Assembly: GCA_035041965.1 (NCBI GenBank)
Contig: JAPYMA010000388.1
Location: 124,001-188,000, forward strand
Origin: Anisakis pegreffii
Taxonomy: Eukaryota; Nematoda; Chromadorea; Rhabditida; Anisakidae
Direction of reading: 5' to 3'
DNA: 64,000 nt
The first letter of the stretch is position 1; every line of letters begins with the position of its first letter. Below the pieces are notes generated by a model that was not told the DNA's origin, did not search any database, and was given only the letters and a program-made list of their open reading frames with translations. The position numbers were made by a program, and so were the translations under genes. Shown in pieces: positions 1 through 13,988 of this stretch.

Positions 1-3000
1 CGTAAGAATGCATGGCGTCTGAGATTGACTGATTTTACATAATCACTTTATATGGCAGTACTTGTTAATGACTGAAAATGGCTCAAATGAAAATGAATCG
101 CAATGAACTTGTTCTAATTCATGAATTTCATGATCCATGAACAAGCACAAATGCTGTCAATTGAACTGAAAAGAAGCGCAATAAACCACTAAAAAAAGTG
201 TAATGGTCGAAAGCAGTTGATACAAGTAAAAAATAGATCACACAAGAACAACTGATTGATAAACGTGAAAGCTGTTGGTTTCAATAACATATGAAACTAC
301 TTTCAACTGAATGGCATCATAATGTTAAGCATTGAAGTAAGATGTTGAATGATGAAGCGTAATGAAATGAGCAATGAGATAAGATAACAAATGAACTGAG
401 CTCGAATGAGGTTGCTAAGTAACAGTGATAACGTATGCGGAAGTGACTTCGATCAAACAATTGAATTATGGGTGGAATGCTCGCGGTTTTTATTGAATAG
501 TGTCGAATAAGCATATGACAATGACTGATGTGTTACAGATTCATATTCACGATGCTTGATCGCATTCAAAACGCAACCGATGAGTATTCTCGTTTTGTTT
601 CGTTCTCCAAAAATGCGATTTCCTCTAAATCATCCAAACTTGTACTTCACTGACAGCGAAAACAATTTTGTACTATAAATCAATTCTGAATTCATACTCA
701 TCAAACAATGTTTAGAATGACTAGCTAATCACAGGAATATGCTGAATAATTCCTTATCAAATTATTGTTCAAAAAGAGCTTGTGAAATTAATTCAAAACT
801 GCTAATTGTGAGATTATTTCAGGCTCGCATTACATTCTCGTGAAAGCTCTCTCCATTCATACGCCACGGTAAGTGGTAAGTTCAAAAATTTTTTTGTAAA
901 TGAACGATCGTTTATTCAATACTTGTTTAATTTTTTCGTGGATGAAATAATTGATGTCTGACTGGTATTTGGAGTTGAATTTGTGTCTTATACATATTAG
1001 AATACGGGAACGAAACAATGAAAATGTAGCATTTGAGTTGCTGAGGAAGATATGCAGCGTGGCTTCAAGAGTTCATTTCCATATGAATCATATTTTGACA
1101 ACTGTCGGTCGGTCTCAACTTCAGCAACAGTCATTTCATTGCACTTTAAATTTCATCTCGGTGCAAGTGAATTAATTGTGATTCTGTTCTTATTTGCGTC
1201 ATCACAAGTTATATGATTCTGCTTTTATTAAACATCTCCTCAATTCTTTCGTTCATGGTAATCTCACCTTTAATAAAGTCGTTTATCCAGGAAACATGGA
1301 AAGATCATTTAATGCTGTGAATATTACGAAGAATTTCAATAGACCGCTTGTCATGTTTTGCTTTCATTCTCTTATTGCTTTTGCAATTTACTGGATCGTA
1401 GCTGATTCGATGTGCTGAGATATTGCAAATAGATGGATGTATTATACGAATGAATGATTATATCTCATTCAGCACGCATTAAATAACGTTGGGTAGTGAT
1501 CCATTCATTCACAATACGCAGCATTTCAACTAATTAATAAATTGATTCTTTCGAAAAACTAGCATCTGACACGGCAATGTTAAATAAAATTATACGAATT
1601 GAGAAAATCCTCGTGATCATACAACAGCATCGAATGTGAACGAACATATTTGCACACTTGCGTGAGTTTTTACAACAGACGCATTTGTTTCGTAGAATAA
1701 GAAAGATGCACGAATCACACGCACACATTGGTTCCATCAAGCAAATTCCATTCAATCAACCGTTTGTTCATGGTTTATCGTCGCCGAGAAACAACTTACC
1801 TTATACGCCCATTCGAAAGTAGCACATTAACGGGTGGGTACTTCAATGAAAATCAGCTTCCATAGTAAAGGGAACAATTTCATTCGAAATTCATTCATGA
1901 AATCATTCAAAAATTACATTGGCGAAATGATTTCATTCGAAAATAAAATGGAAATTTCAATGAATATTATAATAGTGAGAAATGGCATAGAAAAAGTGAT
2001 CAAACAGTGAGAATAAAGCCAATTTGCCCTCATTCAGTACACAAATATCAGTCAACACTTTCACTGACCAATTATCACGCCTAACGTTTCGCAATTCATC
2101 ACTACAAATAATCATTCACTTTCACTAGTCTTCTAAAGTAATTCCATAACCATTTGCAAAAACTAGACTTCTTATATCAAATCTCTCACTGTTAGCAGTT
2201 TAAATTTGGTGGTATAAGCTGTTCCTGTGTTGAATACATGTATGACTGATGACTGCCTTGCGACTTTTCAATATGGTTCTGAACTGCGAAACTAATGTGA
2301 AAAATGCACATTTGAAGATTCGGCGTTGTAATTTGCTGAAGAAAAGATATAAACAGCGATCTAGCAAAAACTATTGATCTCAGCAAAAGTAACGAAATTA
2401 TTCTCAAAAACAGAATTCGTCTCTATGAAAGTTAACTTGACCAAATTCAAACGGAAATAATGAACACTTGAAGGGATATTGTATTCGATGAGTATAAGAA
2501 AAGAGCGAATGGTTGAATGAATGAAGATTTTGAATAATTTTGAATAAAGATTTGAGAAACAGAAAATTGTTTTATGATGATTAAACGTTTCAGAGACACT
2601 ACGTTCTGAACAATTTTTAATCAAATAACGGCGTTTGTTTTCTATGAAAAATTCATCTAAAATATCAACAAAAAACGAAATAAGAAAGCAAATTTGAACA
2701 CAATTACGATGTATCATTCATCCAATATTCAATAATTGATTTGCCTCACACCAAAGCGTTCAGGTTGTGTCGCTTCCAAAAAGCTGACAATGAGAGAGCA
2801 TTAATTGTCGATTAAACGATAGGTTAATCTGTTGCTCGAAATTAAAATTGCAACTTGTTTTCGTTTTACTCATTGCACGCGTCTTGTTTCGCAAAGATCT
2901 GCGATAAAACTATTACAAAGTGGAACATAAATTTATTTGAAAAATGTTTGCGGATAATCCATGTTCATAAATGGGATCGTATACTTCACGGCAATCTATA

Positions 3001-4568
3001 TTCATGAAAATGAGTCTTCCCGGAATTAGGATAACATTCATGCATTATGCAAATAAGCAAACAATGCACACATTCACGGATGACTTGAATATGTTTGTTG
3101 AAAAGAACCGAATTCAATTCACTCTAAATTTGTGCAATTCGAGATAGATTGCTCCATCCTTGCGAATCGACTGAATCGAGGTATTCGAACGAAAATTTTT
3201 AGCAATTATGTTCTAAATGGTGAATCTACTGCAGCCCATAACAGGTACGACGACGTTATGCCATCCTAGCAACAGCGATATACAGCGAGCGATATCCTCT
3301 GTTTTGAGGACTGAATAAATGATCACTTCATGACATGAGCAACTACATAAATAGGCTCATTAACTATAAGATTCTCGTGAAGTCCATATTATGCTAATTT
3401 CACATATCGTATCCCGCAGTTATTTGATTGTACCTCCACGCTGCATCATTCTTGCTGTTTGCAATGTGTATAAATATGGCCTACGATTGACACTTCGCAA
3501 TTTGGTCATCTAAATTTTCAAGTTGCCAGTTAGAGAGATGTTCCGTCATATACAAACCCGTCAACCCCTTGAGAAATTAACACATTTGAAGCCCATAATC
3601 ATTGCATTAAATCAACCGACGACTCTTACGTAGTAACAACAATTTTGAATCGAAGTCCAAAATGATGTAATAAATTGAGTGAAATAATGGTCAAATAATC
3701 CTTGTCTGACAATTCACTTTCGCCAAATTCGAGTGATAAATGTCGGTGCGAAATGTTCAGTGAAATGACTAAGCTTAGAGTTCAATAAGGATGATGGAAT
3801 GGTTTGCAAATAGAGTTTGCAGCAATGCATCAGAATGTATGTTATTGATATTGCTGCAATCACACGTGTTCATTCAAGCCAATCTAGACAAAGATTTATG
3901 CGTGTACTTCGAAGAGATATTTTCATATTCAATAAATATCACTCGAATGGTCGACTCCAATTAAGCGTTTCTAATTCTTCCTCTCGCCTCATTCAACTGC
4001 TCAACGATCCGACGAGATAACACCAAACGCATAGCTGAAAAATGAATTTTTTTACAATATTTCCTGTGATTCGAGCCAGAAAGTGTTCATTGGTAGAAGA
4101 TGAATTCTTTTGTTCGGCAAAATGTGATATCAACAAAATGTGATCCGTTCAGAAAAAATGCTTTCCAAGACATTTTTTAACTGAAACTTTCAGAGTCTAT
4201 CGTATCTCTCTTTAAAAACAGCAACAAAAATGCTCGTTTCCAGCTGACATAGAAATCAATTGTTGCTATGTTTTAAGGATAGAACTGAAAGAAGTAGCCA
4301 CTATTGTGAGCAGAAGTTGCCTGATGCTAGCTGCATAAACGAAACCACTTAATACCACTTATTCGAATAATAATCATCATAGGCTGTTGGCAGTTCTTTC
4401 ACAAAAATGCTCCATTTGTTTCTTATTTTAATGCGAAAATATTATGACAAAGTGAATGCTGAGAGGTACTGAAGCGTAGAGATTGATTTTGTTCATAATA
4501 AATGAAGCATTCACTCGCTGATGCGATGATACGCAGTTGGTCACTTTGATGTTAAAAATAGATCACAT
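1..4568. other. Gene-poor stretch, no supported gene
   Basis: Only short open frames of under about 120 codons occur here. None has a recognisable motif, and none could be joined to neighbours through GT-AG introns in consistent phase. The DNA is AT-rich with many short direct words such as gaatgaat. The last part may hold the 3' untranslated region of the metallo-beta-lactamase gene that ends at 4569. Small exons of unknown proteins could have been missed. Confidence 0.5.
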
Positions 4569-7500
4569 TCAGCCAGATAAATCATGCGTATTAATCATAG
4601 TTGAAAATTGCACTTATTTGGAAGTTGAAAAAAATTGTTTTCAGTTCGGTTAGAATTAGTATTTTGAAGAGGATAAATACTGGAGGTACCCAATCGATGC
4701 ACTAACCTTTGTCTCTCGTTTCGTATCGACTTCCTTCATATTCGTCGATTCTCAGCTCGATTCCACTCTGTACACCCGCCAATATCGTCAGCAAAAAACG
4801 ATGGAAATTCTTCAGTGTTGGTGAACAGCGATTGTCGCATTCGGATTTCGCTGAGCTGTATCGTAGCTGAAAAGTCTTGCATTAATTTTAGCAGTTCGAA
4901 TTTTTTACACTATGAAATGATGAGAACTCTAAATGCGTTCGTTGAGATCCCCTCAAAAGTGCTGAAAATCGGATCAGAATTGTGTCGGACACTGTTGAAT
5001 GGAAGAATGTTGGGATTTTGATCGTAGATGTGAACGGAGGCAAAGGCCAAACGTCAGCCTGGACGCAGACATAAGCCTAAGCTCACAATCAGCTTAATGC
5101 GGTTCGAATTGTAGGGTATTCAAAAGGTTTAACCTTGTCCGATTGCGGTGGGACTGACAGCAAAGAAATAATAACAATGTTAATTGCTACTATAACTGGT
5201 ATGTTATTACCGATAACATTACTGGTATTGCTGTTGGCAATAACAATAAGAATAATGTTGAAAGCAACAGAAAAACGTCCGTTATCAGACTCATTTTTTA
5301 AAAATAAGATGTGATCTATATTGCCTCAACGAGATGGTCACACTAGAAAATGATATTTAGTTCGCTTCTGTTTAACGTTTCTTAACGCGACTGATAACAG
5401 TAACTAATTCATCGTTGTTATGTTTCTACTGACCGTTCTGGTGTGACCTTCTTCTTGTTGCGCGATGAAACTGACCAATGACCTCACTGATCTTTCGTAG
5501 TCCTTAATATTGCTCCAATCATAACTGAAATTTTATCAACTCTAAGCTCTATGAATTAATCGTTTCTGTAATATCCATCTAAAATTTAGCAATCGATGGT
5601 AATGCATGTGGGTTCAATAGCTGTCATTCCATTTCACGTGATTTTTTATTCAAAAGACCGCCTTCCATTCCAAGTATTCTACTCACAATCAAAAAATCTT
5701 TTCAATAAGCAAAAACTGGCTGATTGTGCGCTTATCTGAACATCTGAACAATGGTAAGTGCCCTGTATATTCATCCGAATAACATTAATCTGATTATGGC
5801 TGGTGTGAATGGCAACTGTACAAATTCAAATGTCTTTCACATTTGAACATAAGCTGAAAAGAGATTTATGTCCATAAACAGTGCTGCTAAAGCAAATTTT
5901 CGTAGCATTTCACGAGGAAACCTCACGAAGTTACCTCCGCCTTTCGGAATGAGACCCATATCATTTTGTAGGGCTCATGTAGCTGATCAAGGATATGCAA
6001 AAAAATTTTCCAATGACAAGGGGACGCAAGTTATGGCAATGATTTGGACAAATATGGCAATCACAATTCGCAATGGACAAATAGTCAATGATATTATGAA
6101 TACTGCAGCATGTAACGCACTAACATTAATAAGATGTCCGAAAATTGATAGAAAATATCTCCAATAAAAACGCGATTGTCATATTGATACCTATAATTTT
6201 TGCTTGATGAGCACCGATTCTTAATACTTCCATGTTGCTGAACCATATGACAGTAGTAGGACTTATTGGATCTGATTGAGTAAAATTATCCATCAAACTG
6301 GCAGATAATGAATGAATGAACAATTGATTATTGTTGATATTTACGATCAAAGTTGCTCGCTGTATTCGATGCTTTAATGCACTAACCATAGAATTATCGA
6401 GTCAGGAGTATGTCCAGGCGAATGAATCACTTTCACAACGTTTTTAGGATCATTAGAATCACCTAATAAAATGATTTCCTCATTTGCAATCCAACGCGTT
6501 AATTTATAAACTTTCACCTGAAATCACGCAATTCGCACCCTTTCTAACATCGTTTCTGGGTATTAATTGAGCACATGTCAAACAGTACTTATCAGTTCGC
6601 ACATCAATGCACATTTACCTGCCAATCATATTGTGTGTCACGCAACTTCGTATAATTCTCGTCTGCGCTCGATGCACACAAACACTCCACATTGTGCGAT
6701 AAACCAAATTTTCCAGTTGTTGAAAAACTCCAGTTTCCTCCAGTCTTAACAACAACCAATATTTAGCTTCATAATATCGCGATCAATTTTTCAGCAGAGC
6801 ATGAAATAGTACAATAGAATACGCTCGCTCAGAACTGCAGTTATGAAACTTTCGATGCGTTGAACACAAAGTGCTTGCACTGTGAAGCAAGAAAAAAGAC
6901 AAGCTCGGTAAAGCAATCGTCAGCTCCACCGCATTTCTGTATTCAACCGTTTTTTGATCGAATAATTCACATTGTTCTCCTTCCAAAAGGTTATTTCCTG
7001 TCCTCATTTGAAGCGAACTCTTTCATTATCAGCGATTCATTCTTTTTGGTGTGTTCGACATATATCACAAAATACGCCATATCGCAACTAAAAAACTGCT
7101 CACGGTGAATGAATTTCGATCGAATCCATCACTACATTACGCCTCATAAATTCTACCACTTATTGCTACATTCAACTGAGAATTGCTCAAGTGAATGTCA
7201 ATTGTTGATGGAAAATGTTGAGTGTAACCACCTGTTCAGGATGGTTGTGAGTATTGATAACAATAAGTTTTTGTTTATCACCAATTATGCGCGATGATCG
7301 AATGAACTGATTCAAATCACCTGAACCGCATCCCGTATCGATCAAAAGTGCTGCAAAATTAATTCAGCCCCATTTTATCACGAACGCAGCATGAATTCCA
7401 AGCTTATTGTGCCATTCGATTATCTATCAGTAAGCATTCAATATTGATAAGAATTTTGATTGCAAGGAATATTTCAGTTCCTGATAAATCCTAATGAAAA

Positions 7501-8329
7501 CGAGTGAGTTTAATGCGATTTTGATACCTAAACTTCAGCGCAGTCAGTCATAACTATTACATGCCATTTATAATTCGCTTGTCATTCAGTCACATGTCTC
7601 ATGCTCATTCTCTATAATCTGTATGTTTCAGAATTGACTATATTTTTCATTTCCTCAGTCGAAAGATTTCAGCCACAAATTTGATGCTTTTAATATCATC
7701 TTGTTTCAGGATAATTCAAATCAAAGTAAATTTAACCTTTCTGGTCTCCAATAATAATGTACATGAATGGATGGTATTCGTATTGATCGCTTTCTTTAAT
7801 GCAAAATACGTTTTCAGATATTTTTTCAATGTTATAATAACAGTCTCCAACACATTTCATTGCGCAGTCTTGTTGCATATTCTCTGAATTGAGTACAGAA
7901 TTTGTCAGAGATCCACTCAATTATCCATTGTAATCATGTCAGTCTTCCTGAATTTTAAACAGTGATTCTGACGTTCATTTCAATCACAGGCTTTTCATTT
8001 CGAGCCTGTACACTTAAATGAGCACGATAACGCGAACAACACGGCATCTCAACTTTCAAAAATATAGATTTGTCAATTCAACGGGCACAATTGTTTTCAA
8101 ATTCCATCAAAACAGATCGAAATATTTCGAAAGCAATGGATTAACATTTCTCTCATGAATTTCTGCACGTACATGTGATAACAGTCAGAATTTTACGCAA
8201 AGTGAACATCACTTCGCGTGAAATTACTTTCTGTCGTGAATAATCACTTCGGTGAGGAATTATTGCGACTTGAGAATATATTCCAGCGCCCAGGGCAGTG
8301 ACATTGCGGCATATCATTCTATCACCCAT
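4569..8329 (-). CDS. Metallo-beta-lactamase-fold protein, nine exons
   Basis: Joining exons 8329-8197, 7350-7232, 6744-6619, 6517-6387, 6190-6125, 5524-5448, 4961-4909, 4866-4707 and 4612-4569 gives a 302-residue frame with every intron phase agreeing. The order of motifs is that of the metallo-beta-lactamase fold: LLIDTGCG, then THNHPEQTGG in the place of HxHxDH, then HSPGHTPDS, then FIGD, then the helix NIKDYERSVRSLVSF. The family hydrolyses thioesters, glutathione adducts or other small substrates using one or two metals; the substrate here is unknown. The resemblance is to MBLAC2/SWIP-10-like animal proteins. Two things are odd: the usual D-H of HxHxDH reads E-Q, and I could not find the last metal-binding GH motif after FIGD. 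The 5448-5524 and 4909-4961 exons are the least certain. The start ATG at 8329 lies 15-20 bases after a ttacag, which fits trans-splicing. Confidence 0.8.
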
Positions 8330-10436
8330 TTTTATATGTTCTCTCAACTGTAAATACGCTTTATACCATTATTTGTAACATTATAAACATGAAAAGGACA
8401 GAATTAAGACGTTAACGTTTAATTATCATGAACTTCAAAATCAGCCATTCGATATAAGAAAGGTAAGGGAGACGAAGTGGCGAACGGATGGAAGAACGAA
8501 GCAAATAAGTTGGTGTGTAGCATTGAGAATGCATTGAACTGCAAAGATGATATTCTGCATTTGATGGGTAGCTCATCATGGTGCTTATTTAAAATGCATG
8601 ACGAGCACGGAATGGGTGATCTGATGACTTTTCATTTTTTAGTTGGTCGCACGAAAATCCTCAAAAACCTGCCCGTCTCCTTCCATGACTAAGGATCTCA
8701 TTATATGCTTAATCCTAACTGTGTGCGTTGAATTGGAGTTGAACATATACAATTCAATTCATTCGTAGATCTTCAGAACAAACCGCTTTATGCGACCAAA
8801 AACACATCTAATATCAGAAAATTCTTTCATCACATGACTCCCGATTTTTGAAAACCTATAATGGTATGTTTAAAGGAAAGAAAGCAAAAATAATTCCAGA
8901 AGTGGACCGATTTGAGGCGATTATCCATGATAATAATGCACCAATAATGTGGACAAAAGCTTCACTGCATTTGGAATGTGTATTTTGGCGAGTAATTATT
9001 CCGACTTCAAAATTTCATACAAAATTCCCAATTCTTCTGTATGATCGTGATCTCAAACAAATAAGGAGAGACCTAATTCTTGATTCTGGATGCTGAGGTG
9101 GTTATTAGTAATGTTCTTAGCAATCCTAATCGATTTCGCTTGTTCTGAAGTAGTAAAGGCCAATTTGATGACTACTGGTTCATGAAATGGTATAAAGTTT
9201 GAAATTTGTTGGAGAACGTGAAAACCTTAGCATCATCTGCGAAAATGAAGCATATTGAGTCTGGAAAAAGGCACTCCAGAAGACGCTGAATATTTTCAAA
9301 TACTTTGAATAGGATTTTGAATACGAAAGTGAAGGAGTCCCAGAAGGCAATTTTGACGAACACACTACTGCTGATGTATACTGACGAACTGAATGAACCA
9401 TCAAATTGAACTGATTGAAAAATGTTCCTAGGAAAATCTCACATCCAATTGAAAAGACAATCTCGTATGCCATATGATTATAATTTTATGGATAATTTAG
9501 GTACAGATAACGAATCAAACGATTTTTTAAAGTCGTAGCATAAAGTGTGGAAGTATTCTCCCTTGTCTGAATGAGACATCTAATTTTGCAAGGATCGAAG
9601 TAAAGCCGCAGTGATTGGTCTCTTATCGAAAACGTCGTATTGGAAAGGGCGAAACAGCTTATTTATTGTAACATGGTTTCTCAGTTTGGCTGTAATTATT
9701 TGTTTCAAAACTAGAATAGTTTAATAAGATGGGAAGGTTTTTTGCAGATTCGTTTCAGAATCTTTTCTATGTGCAGATGTAATGATCACTGGTTCTCACC
9801 ATAAGTGGACTGAGCAAGCCGATGCAGTAAAAGCCAAACGATCAGACTCTCAGATAGAATGCACGTCGATATTCTCGAAAGGAAATAAGAAGGTGAAGTG
9901 TGGGCTATTGCCAGTTGATTGTTTCCATCTTTGAATTTTGTTGTTGTCGCTTGGTTATTTTCTCAGTATTGAAATCTGTTTTCATTACTGACTGGTGCTT
10001 GTTGTTGGAATGATTATCTGCTGTTAAATGATTCTGCAAAAACTTCCAACTATTTGCTGGTGTAATGTGGCTTTTTGCAGACAAACGAGCGGTGCAATTG
10101 CAAATTTCGAAGCAAGATTTGAAAGTAACGATCAGTGGATTAATCTTTGCTGAATAGCATCTTCGTGAAAATTACCGCTACTTTTTGTGTCACTCACATT
10201 ATTATTAAATAACAATAGAGAAGGAAAACATTTTGCTATTAACAGGTCTTCTCAGACTGTGGTTTTGATTTTTCTTATTAATTCAGCTGTCAACATTTTC
10301 TAGACAATACAAGAATTTTTACAGCATCATGAATATCACTGACTCTAACTTCACACATTCAATATTGATCGGTAGGCTTGTAAGATGGGTCCCTCTATCT
10401 CAGCATTCGCCTTTTTCTCTTCCAAACCGTCGGTTA
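8330..10436. other. No confident gene; weak protein-like open frames
   Basis: Two plus-strand frames at 8477-8692 and 8848-9096 have protein-like composition, and 9172-9473 also gives partly readable protein with stops. None shows a known domain or a splice partner. They may be a decayed gene or chance. Otherwise the stretch is AT-rich sequence without recognisable features. Confidence 0.35.
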
Positions 10437-10608
10437 CCAATCTGTAGTGATGGGAGCCGACCGAAAGTGATCGGATTCTGGAATTCCGATTATCGCAATG
10501 ACGAAATGCCAGTTCGGTCGGAATTCCGACTGTCGGAACGGCGAAATGCCAGTTCGGTCCGATTCCGACCAACCGAAATTTCGCTCGGAACCCATCACTA
10601 CCAATCTG
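10437..10608. mobile_element. hAT-like MITE with perfect 8-bp target duplication
   Basis: The element spans 10445-10600 (156 bp). It begins TAGTGATGGG and ends CCCATCACTA, a perfect 10-bp terminal inverted repeat. It is flanked by identical copies of CCAATCTG at 10437-10444 and 10601-10608. Eight-base target duplications and TAGTG-type ends are hallmarks of the hAT superfamily. The inside is GC-richer than its surroundings and holds an imperfect repeat built on GAAATGCCAGTTCGGTC. There is no coding capacity, so it would depend on a transposase encoded elsewhere. Confidence 0.85.
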
Positions 10609-12053
10609 TAACAATTTTTGCCCGAAGATTTGATTCGTCTAGTGATTTTGATATGCTTGTTGATGTAATTCATCAAACGTTCACGTGTTAAGGTTTTCAT
10701 GTTCGAGTCACGGTTGAAACGTGTTTATATTAAAGTTTGTTAAGATTGAAGTAAAGCTTACAAAATATTGTAAGAAATATTGCAATAGGAAAAATGTTAC
10801 GAAAGAGACAAAAAGAGACAATACAAAAGATGCATCATTGATGCATTTTTATATAGTTGCACGAAAAAGAGACAGCAAAAAGCGAATACAATGTTGAAGG
10901 CATTTTGAGTTTGTGAGTAAAGTAAATGTTGATTATAGGAGTTGAAGACGATATAATATAGGTTGGCGGAATTGTGAATTTGCACTGTATATGGTCACTG
11001 CAACACAGCAGTTAATGTCGATTATAAGTACTCAAACTGAGAAAACGAATGAGTCTGAGATTTTTGGCAAATTTTCCAAAATACCCTGAACGCAATGAAT
11101 TCGGTCACGAATTTCCTCCCTGACAATAACAATCCCATCACTCAATATCCCATGAATTTCGATCAAGCTGCCAAAAATATTTATGCATTCCACTACGCAT
11201 TTCTTGTTTTCGCCAGAATCTCAGACTGCTTATAACGATCACATTTATAGGACGTAGACTGGAGGTCCACCTCTGAAATTTTTATCAACTAACGGCTGCG
11301 GTTCGAGCTCTTCTTCATTGTGAGATTGATGAGGAGGATTAAATCCATTCAGACCTCTTATAAATTTATTAAGTTGGAAGAATACCTCGTCGTGCCCATA
11401 GATGATCTCAGACGGCTGAAAGGAATAATACTGATTAGTTTGAAGCTATTTAAAAGCATGAAAATAACGAAAAGGAGCACCATTAATGTTGACTCATTAC
11501 GAAAGCTGACTGAAATAGGCTCAAATTTCCTTCAGTAGAATTCAATTTCAATCATAAAACACGTCTTTTTTCTTCATCCGTTATCAATCTAGCTGTCTGA
11601 TTTCAATTAAAAACTCTTGAGTCGACGATCGGATGCTTGAGATTCGTGCCCGATGCACTTCTGTACCCTGATCATAGCAATGCATGACGATAAATGGCGT
11701 TATGCATGAAACTGAAGTGAATACGCTACGTGATAAATCCATTAGTTGTCAAGTGCCACTGCATTAGTTGTCAAGAATTCGAATTGCCTCGAGCTAATCA
11801 GAAGTAAGCTAAAGTCATCAGGTATGGACGGGCTAGAATGCTTCCACTCTTATTAAAATTGCATTCATCCGTTCACGGACAACATCACCAACTGATTCTT
11901 TTTCCGAAAACCGTTTAACAATAAAACCATTTCAGACCCTTATTCAGCATCGGATATATCGCTCTTGCAAGGTTATTAAACGAAGCAGGATTATTGTTTC
12001 ATTATCCTTAATTCTACCTTTCTCAATAAATTTTTAAAAAATGATAAGATGGA

Positions 12054-12493
12054 TCAAGGAATAATAATTTTTACATCAAGCATTGCTGGCTTCAGGCCGA
12101 GAAAAGTCGCCCGCTGTTCTAGATGTCGACATGCAGCTGAAAATCAATTAAAGCCTTAGATATGATCAATTTGATGATAGTTTCTTGTGATTAGCATCCA
12201 GACATCATCATTACCAGACATCGACTGAGATTTAGTGGGGTTCTAAATGAGGTTCAGTTCAGTGAGGTTCTAAATTTGCAAGCAATCGTTTACAGCGATA
12301 AAATCGAAAATAAATCCAACTGAAATCCCTGTAGCTTCGTAGTTTGAGTCACCCAGAATCACTTTGAATAACGGTATTTGTAAAGAATTTTCGTTAGTGA
12401 ACATCGCAAATTAAGCAATTATTGTGATAGAAGTTAACCTTGTTCCGAGATCACCACGACGATGGCACAAAGCAGAACGATTTTCATTGACAT
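12054..12493 (-). CDS. Possible very short secreted peptide gene, two exons
   Basis: An ATG at 12493 opens MSMKIVLLCAIVVVISEQ, a textbook signal peptide with a basic start and a hydrophobic core, ending at a GT donor after 12439. A TATAAA sits about 65 bases upstream (12558-12563). The best second exon follows a gattttcag acceptor, spans 12136-12054, continues the frame from ACRHLEQ and stops after 26 codons, giving 45 residues in total. An alternative acceptor near 12320 gives a shorter tail. No family is recognised. The first exon is much more convincing than the second. Confidence 0.4.
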
Positions 12494-12557
12494 GTTGAAG
12501 AATGAAGATTGATCACTCAGACGACAGAATCGATAATGAACTGCCGAATGATGTCAA

Positions 12558-12563
12558 TTTATA
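12558..12563 (-). promoter_or_regulatory. TATA box of the possible secreted-peptide gene
   Basis: The minus strand reads CTATAAATTG here, about 65 bases before the ATG at 12493. Its position fits a core promoter for a short 5' leader. Confidence 0.4.
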
Positions 12564-13367
12564 GCCGAATTTTGTTTTGATCATAATTCGCATCGTTTTA
12601 GATGCAACAATTAATGATTTGGTTATCACCAATCCATCAGACAAATATTTTGAAAATTTCAATATTGAATAAGAAAACATTTCGTTGATGTCGCCGACGA
12701 GGACCTCTTATCATTCCAGACGCTACGTTGATCAACTGAGCTCACTGAATTGTTGAACATCCCGTCTGGAGGTGGATAATCCGGCTGGCAGTTCAGTCAT
12801 CCCTTATCAACGGGTAAACATTTTGATTCCAGAGTGGAACAATATTTTGTTGTTGTTATTCTTGACGATTCATCTCATTCATCTCATCCATTTGCGTGAA
12901 CATCCATTTTTAACCTCATCCAATTTTTGCCTACTACGTTTGAAATTTGGTAATCCGGTGAGTGATTCGGGTGTTCATTATCACTGACGGTGAGCAAATG
13001 TTTTGAGTGAAGAGTCGAGGAATGTATTGTTGCTGGTGTTTTGGACGTTCCAGCTCATAATTGTTTTGCAGTAAACATCATTTTATTTGCATTGTCGCAG
13101 TCTGGAATCTCGTGGCTGGTGTTACGTAATCGAGATGATAATATACGAAATTCACTTATCAAAAAGCAAATATTTTGCTGTTGCTGCATACGAAAAGCTA
13201 ATACGATTCCAAATCGCCGCTGTTCAACAAAATCTGCACGAATATCATTCCATCTCTTTTGCCGATTTCTTAAAAGTCGAGTTTCGAGATGGCTGCAATT
13301 ACGTGGCTGCACAATTGTCATTACTCAACAAAAAACATTCTCCACCGAGAGGTTGAAAACAACTTTA
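12564..13367. other. No gene seen
   Basis: Several overlapping open frames of 60-136 codons occur at 12772-13451, but they lie on both strands, show no motif and run into the inverted repeat at 13368. I see no coding support. Confidence 0.45.
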
Positions 13368-13986
13368 TTGCCGTTACTTCGGGCGATTCAAATTTATTTG
13401 TGTTTCATGCACTTTATCCATTATACGCAAGCAAGTAATCGTACTGTGTGAATCATCATGTGAAGGCGATTGCGGTCATATTAACATTTCCAAATGATAA
13501 CATATTTGTGATGAGCAGATGGGAAGCACAGCGATAAACGTAACAGATAAACAACGTTTTCTCGCATATGAGCACAAAAAAACGGATGATTCAATCTCGC
13601 AAAACTTAGACTGAATGACCGCAATCTCAAGAGCTATTCAATAAACCTGCAAAATCATTCAACCTATGTTTGTTGCTCGCCAGTCAAAAAAAAAACAGTG
13701 ATTGTCTCTCGAAAGTTGTAATCCTCTTCCGTAAGGATTCTGAAGAACAGCTTACGTTCACGTGATAAGACAACAAAATGTGTTATGTCCCATGACTGAA
13801 TGTCTTGTAACAATGCAATCGCACTCCCAGTCATTGTATCGTGCACAATGAGACGAAGAGATGCAAACCAGGAAAGTGAAAAAAGAGGCTAAGATATAGA
13901 AGAATATAAAATCTTCATTAGCATGCTCATCACATGTATGTTATCATTTGCATATGTTAAATTTGAATCGCCCGAAGTAACGGCAA
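13368..13986. repeat. 619-bp foldback unit with 29-bp perfect inverted ends
   Basis: Bases 13368-13396 (starting TTGCCGTTACTTCGGGCG) recur exactly, in reverse complement, at 13958-13986. The 561 bp between the arms has no clear protein. Such perfect distant arms usually mark a DNA transposon remnant or foldback element. The right arm ends two bases before the hAT-like element at 13989. No target duplication is evident. Confidence 0.7.
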
Positions 13987-13988
13987 CA

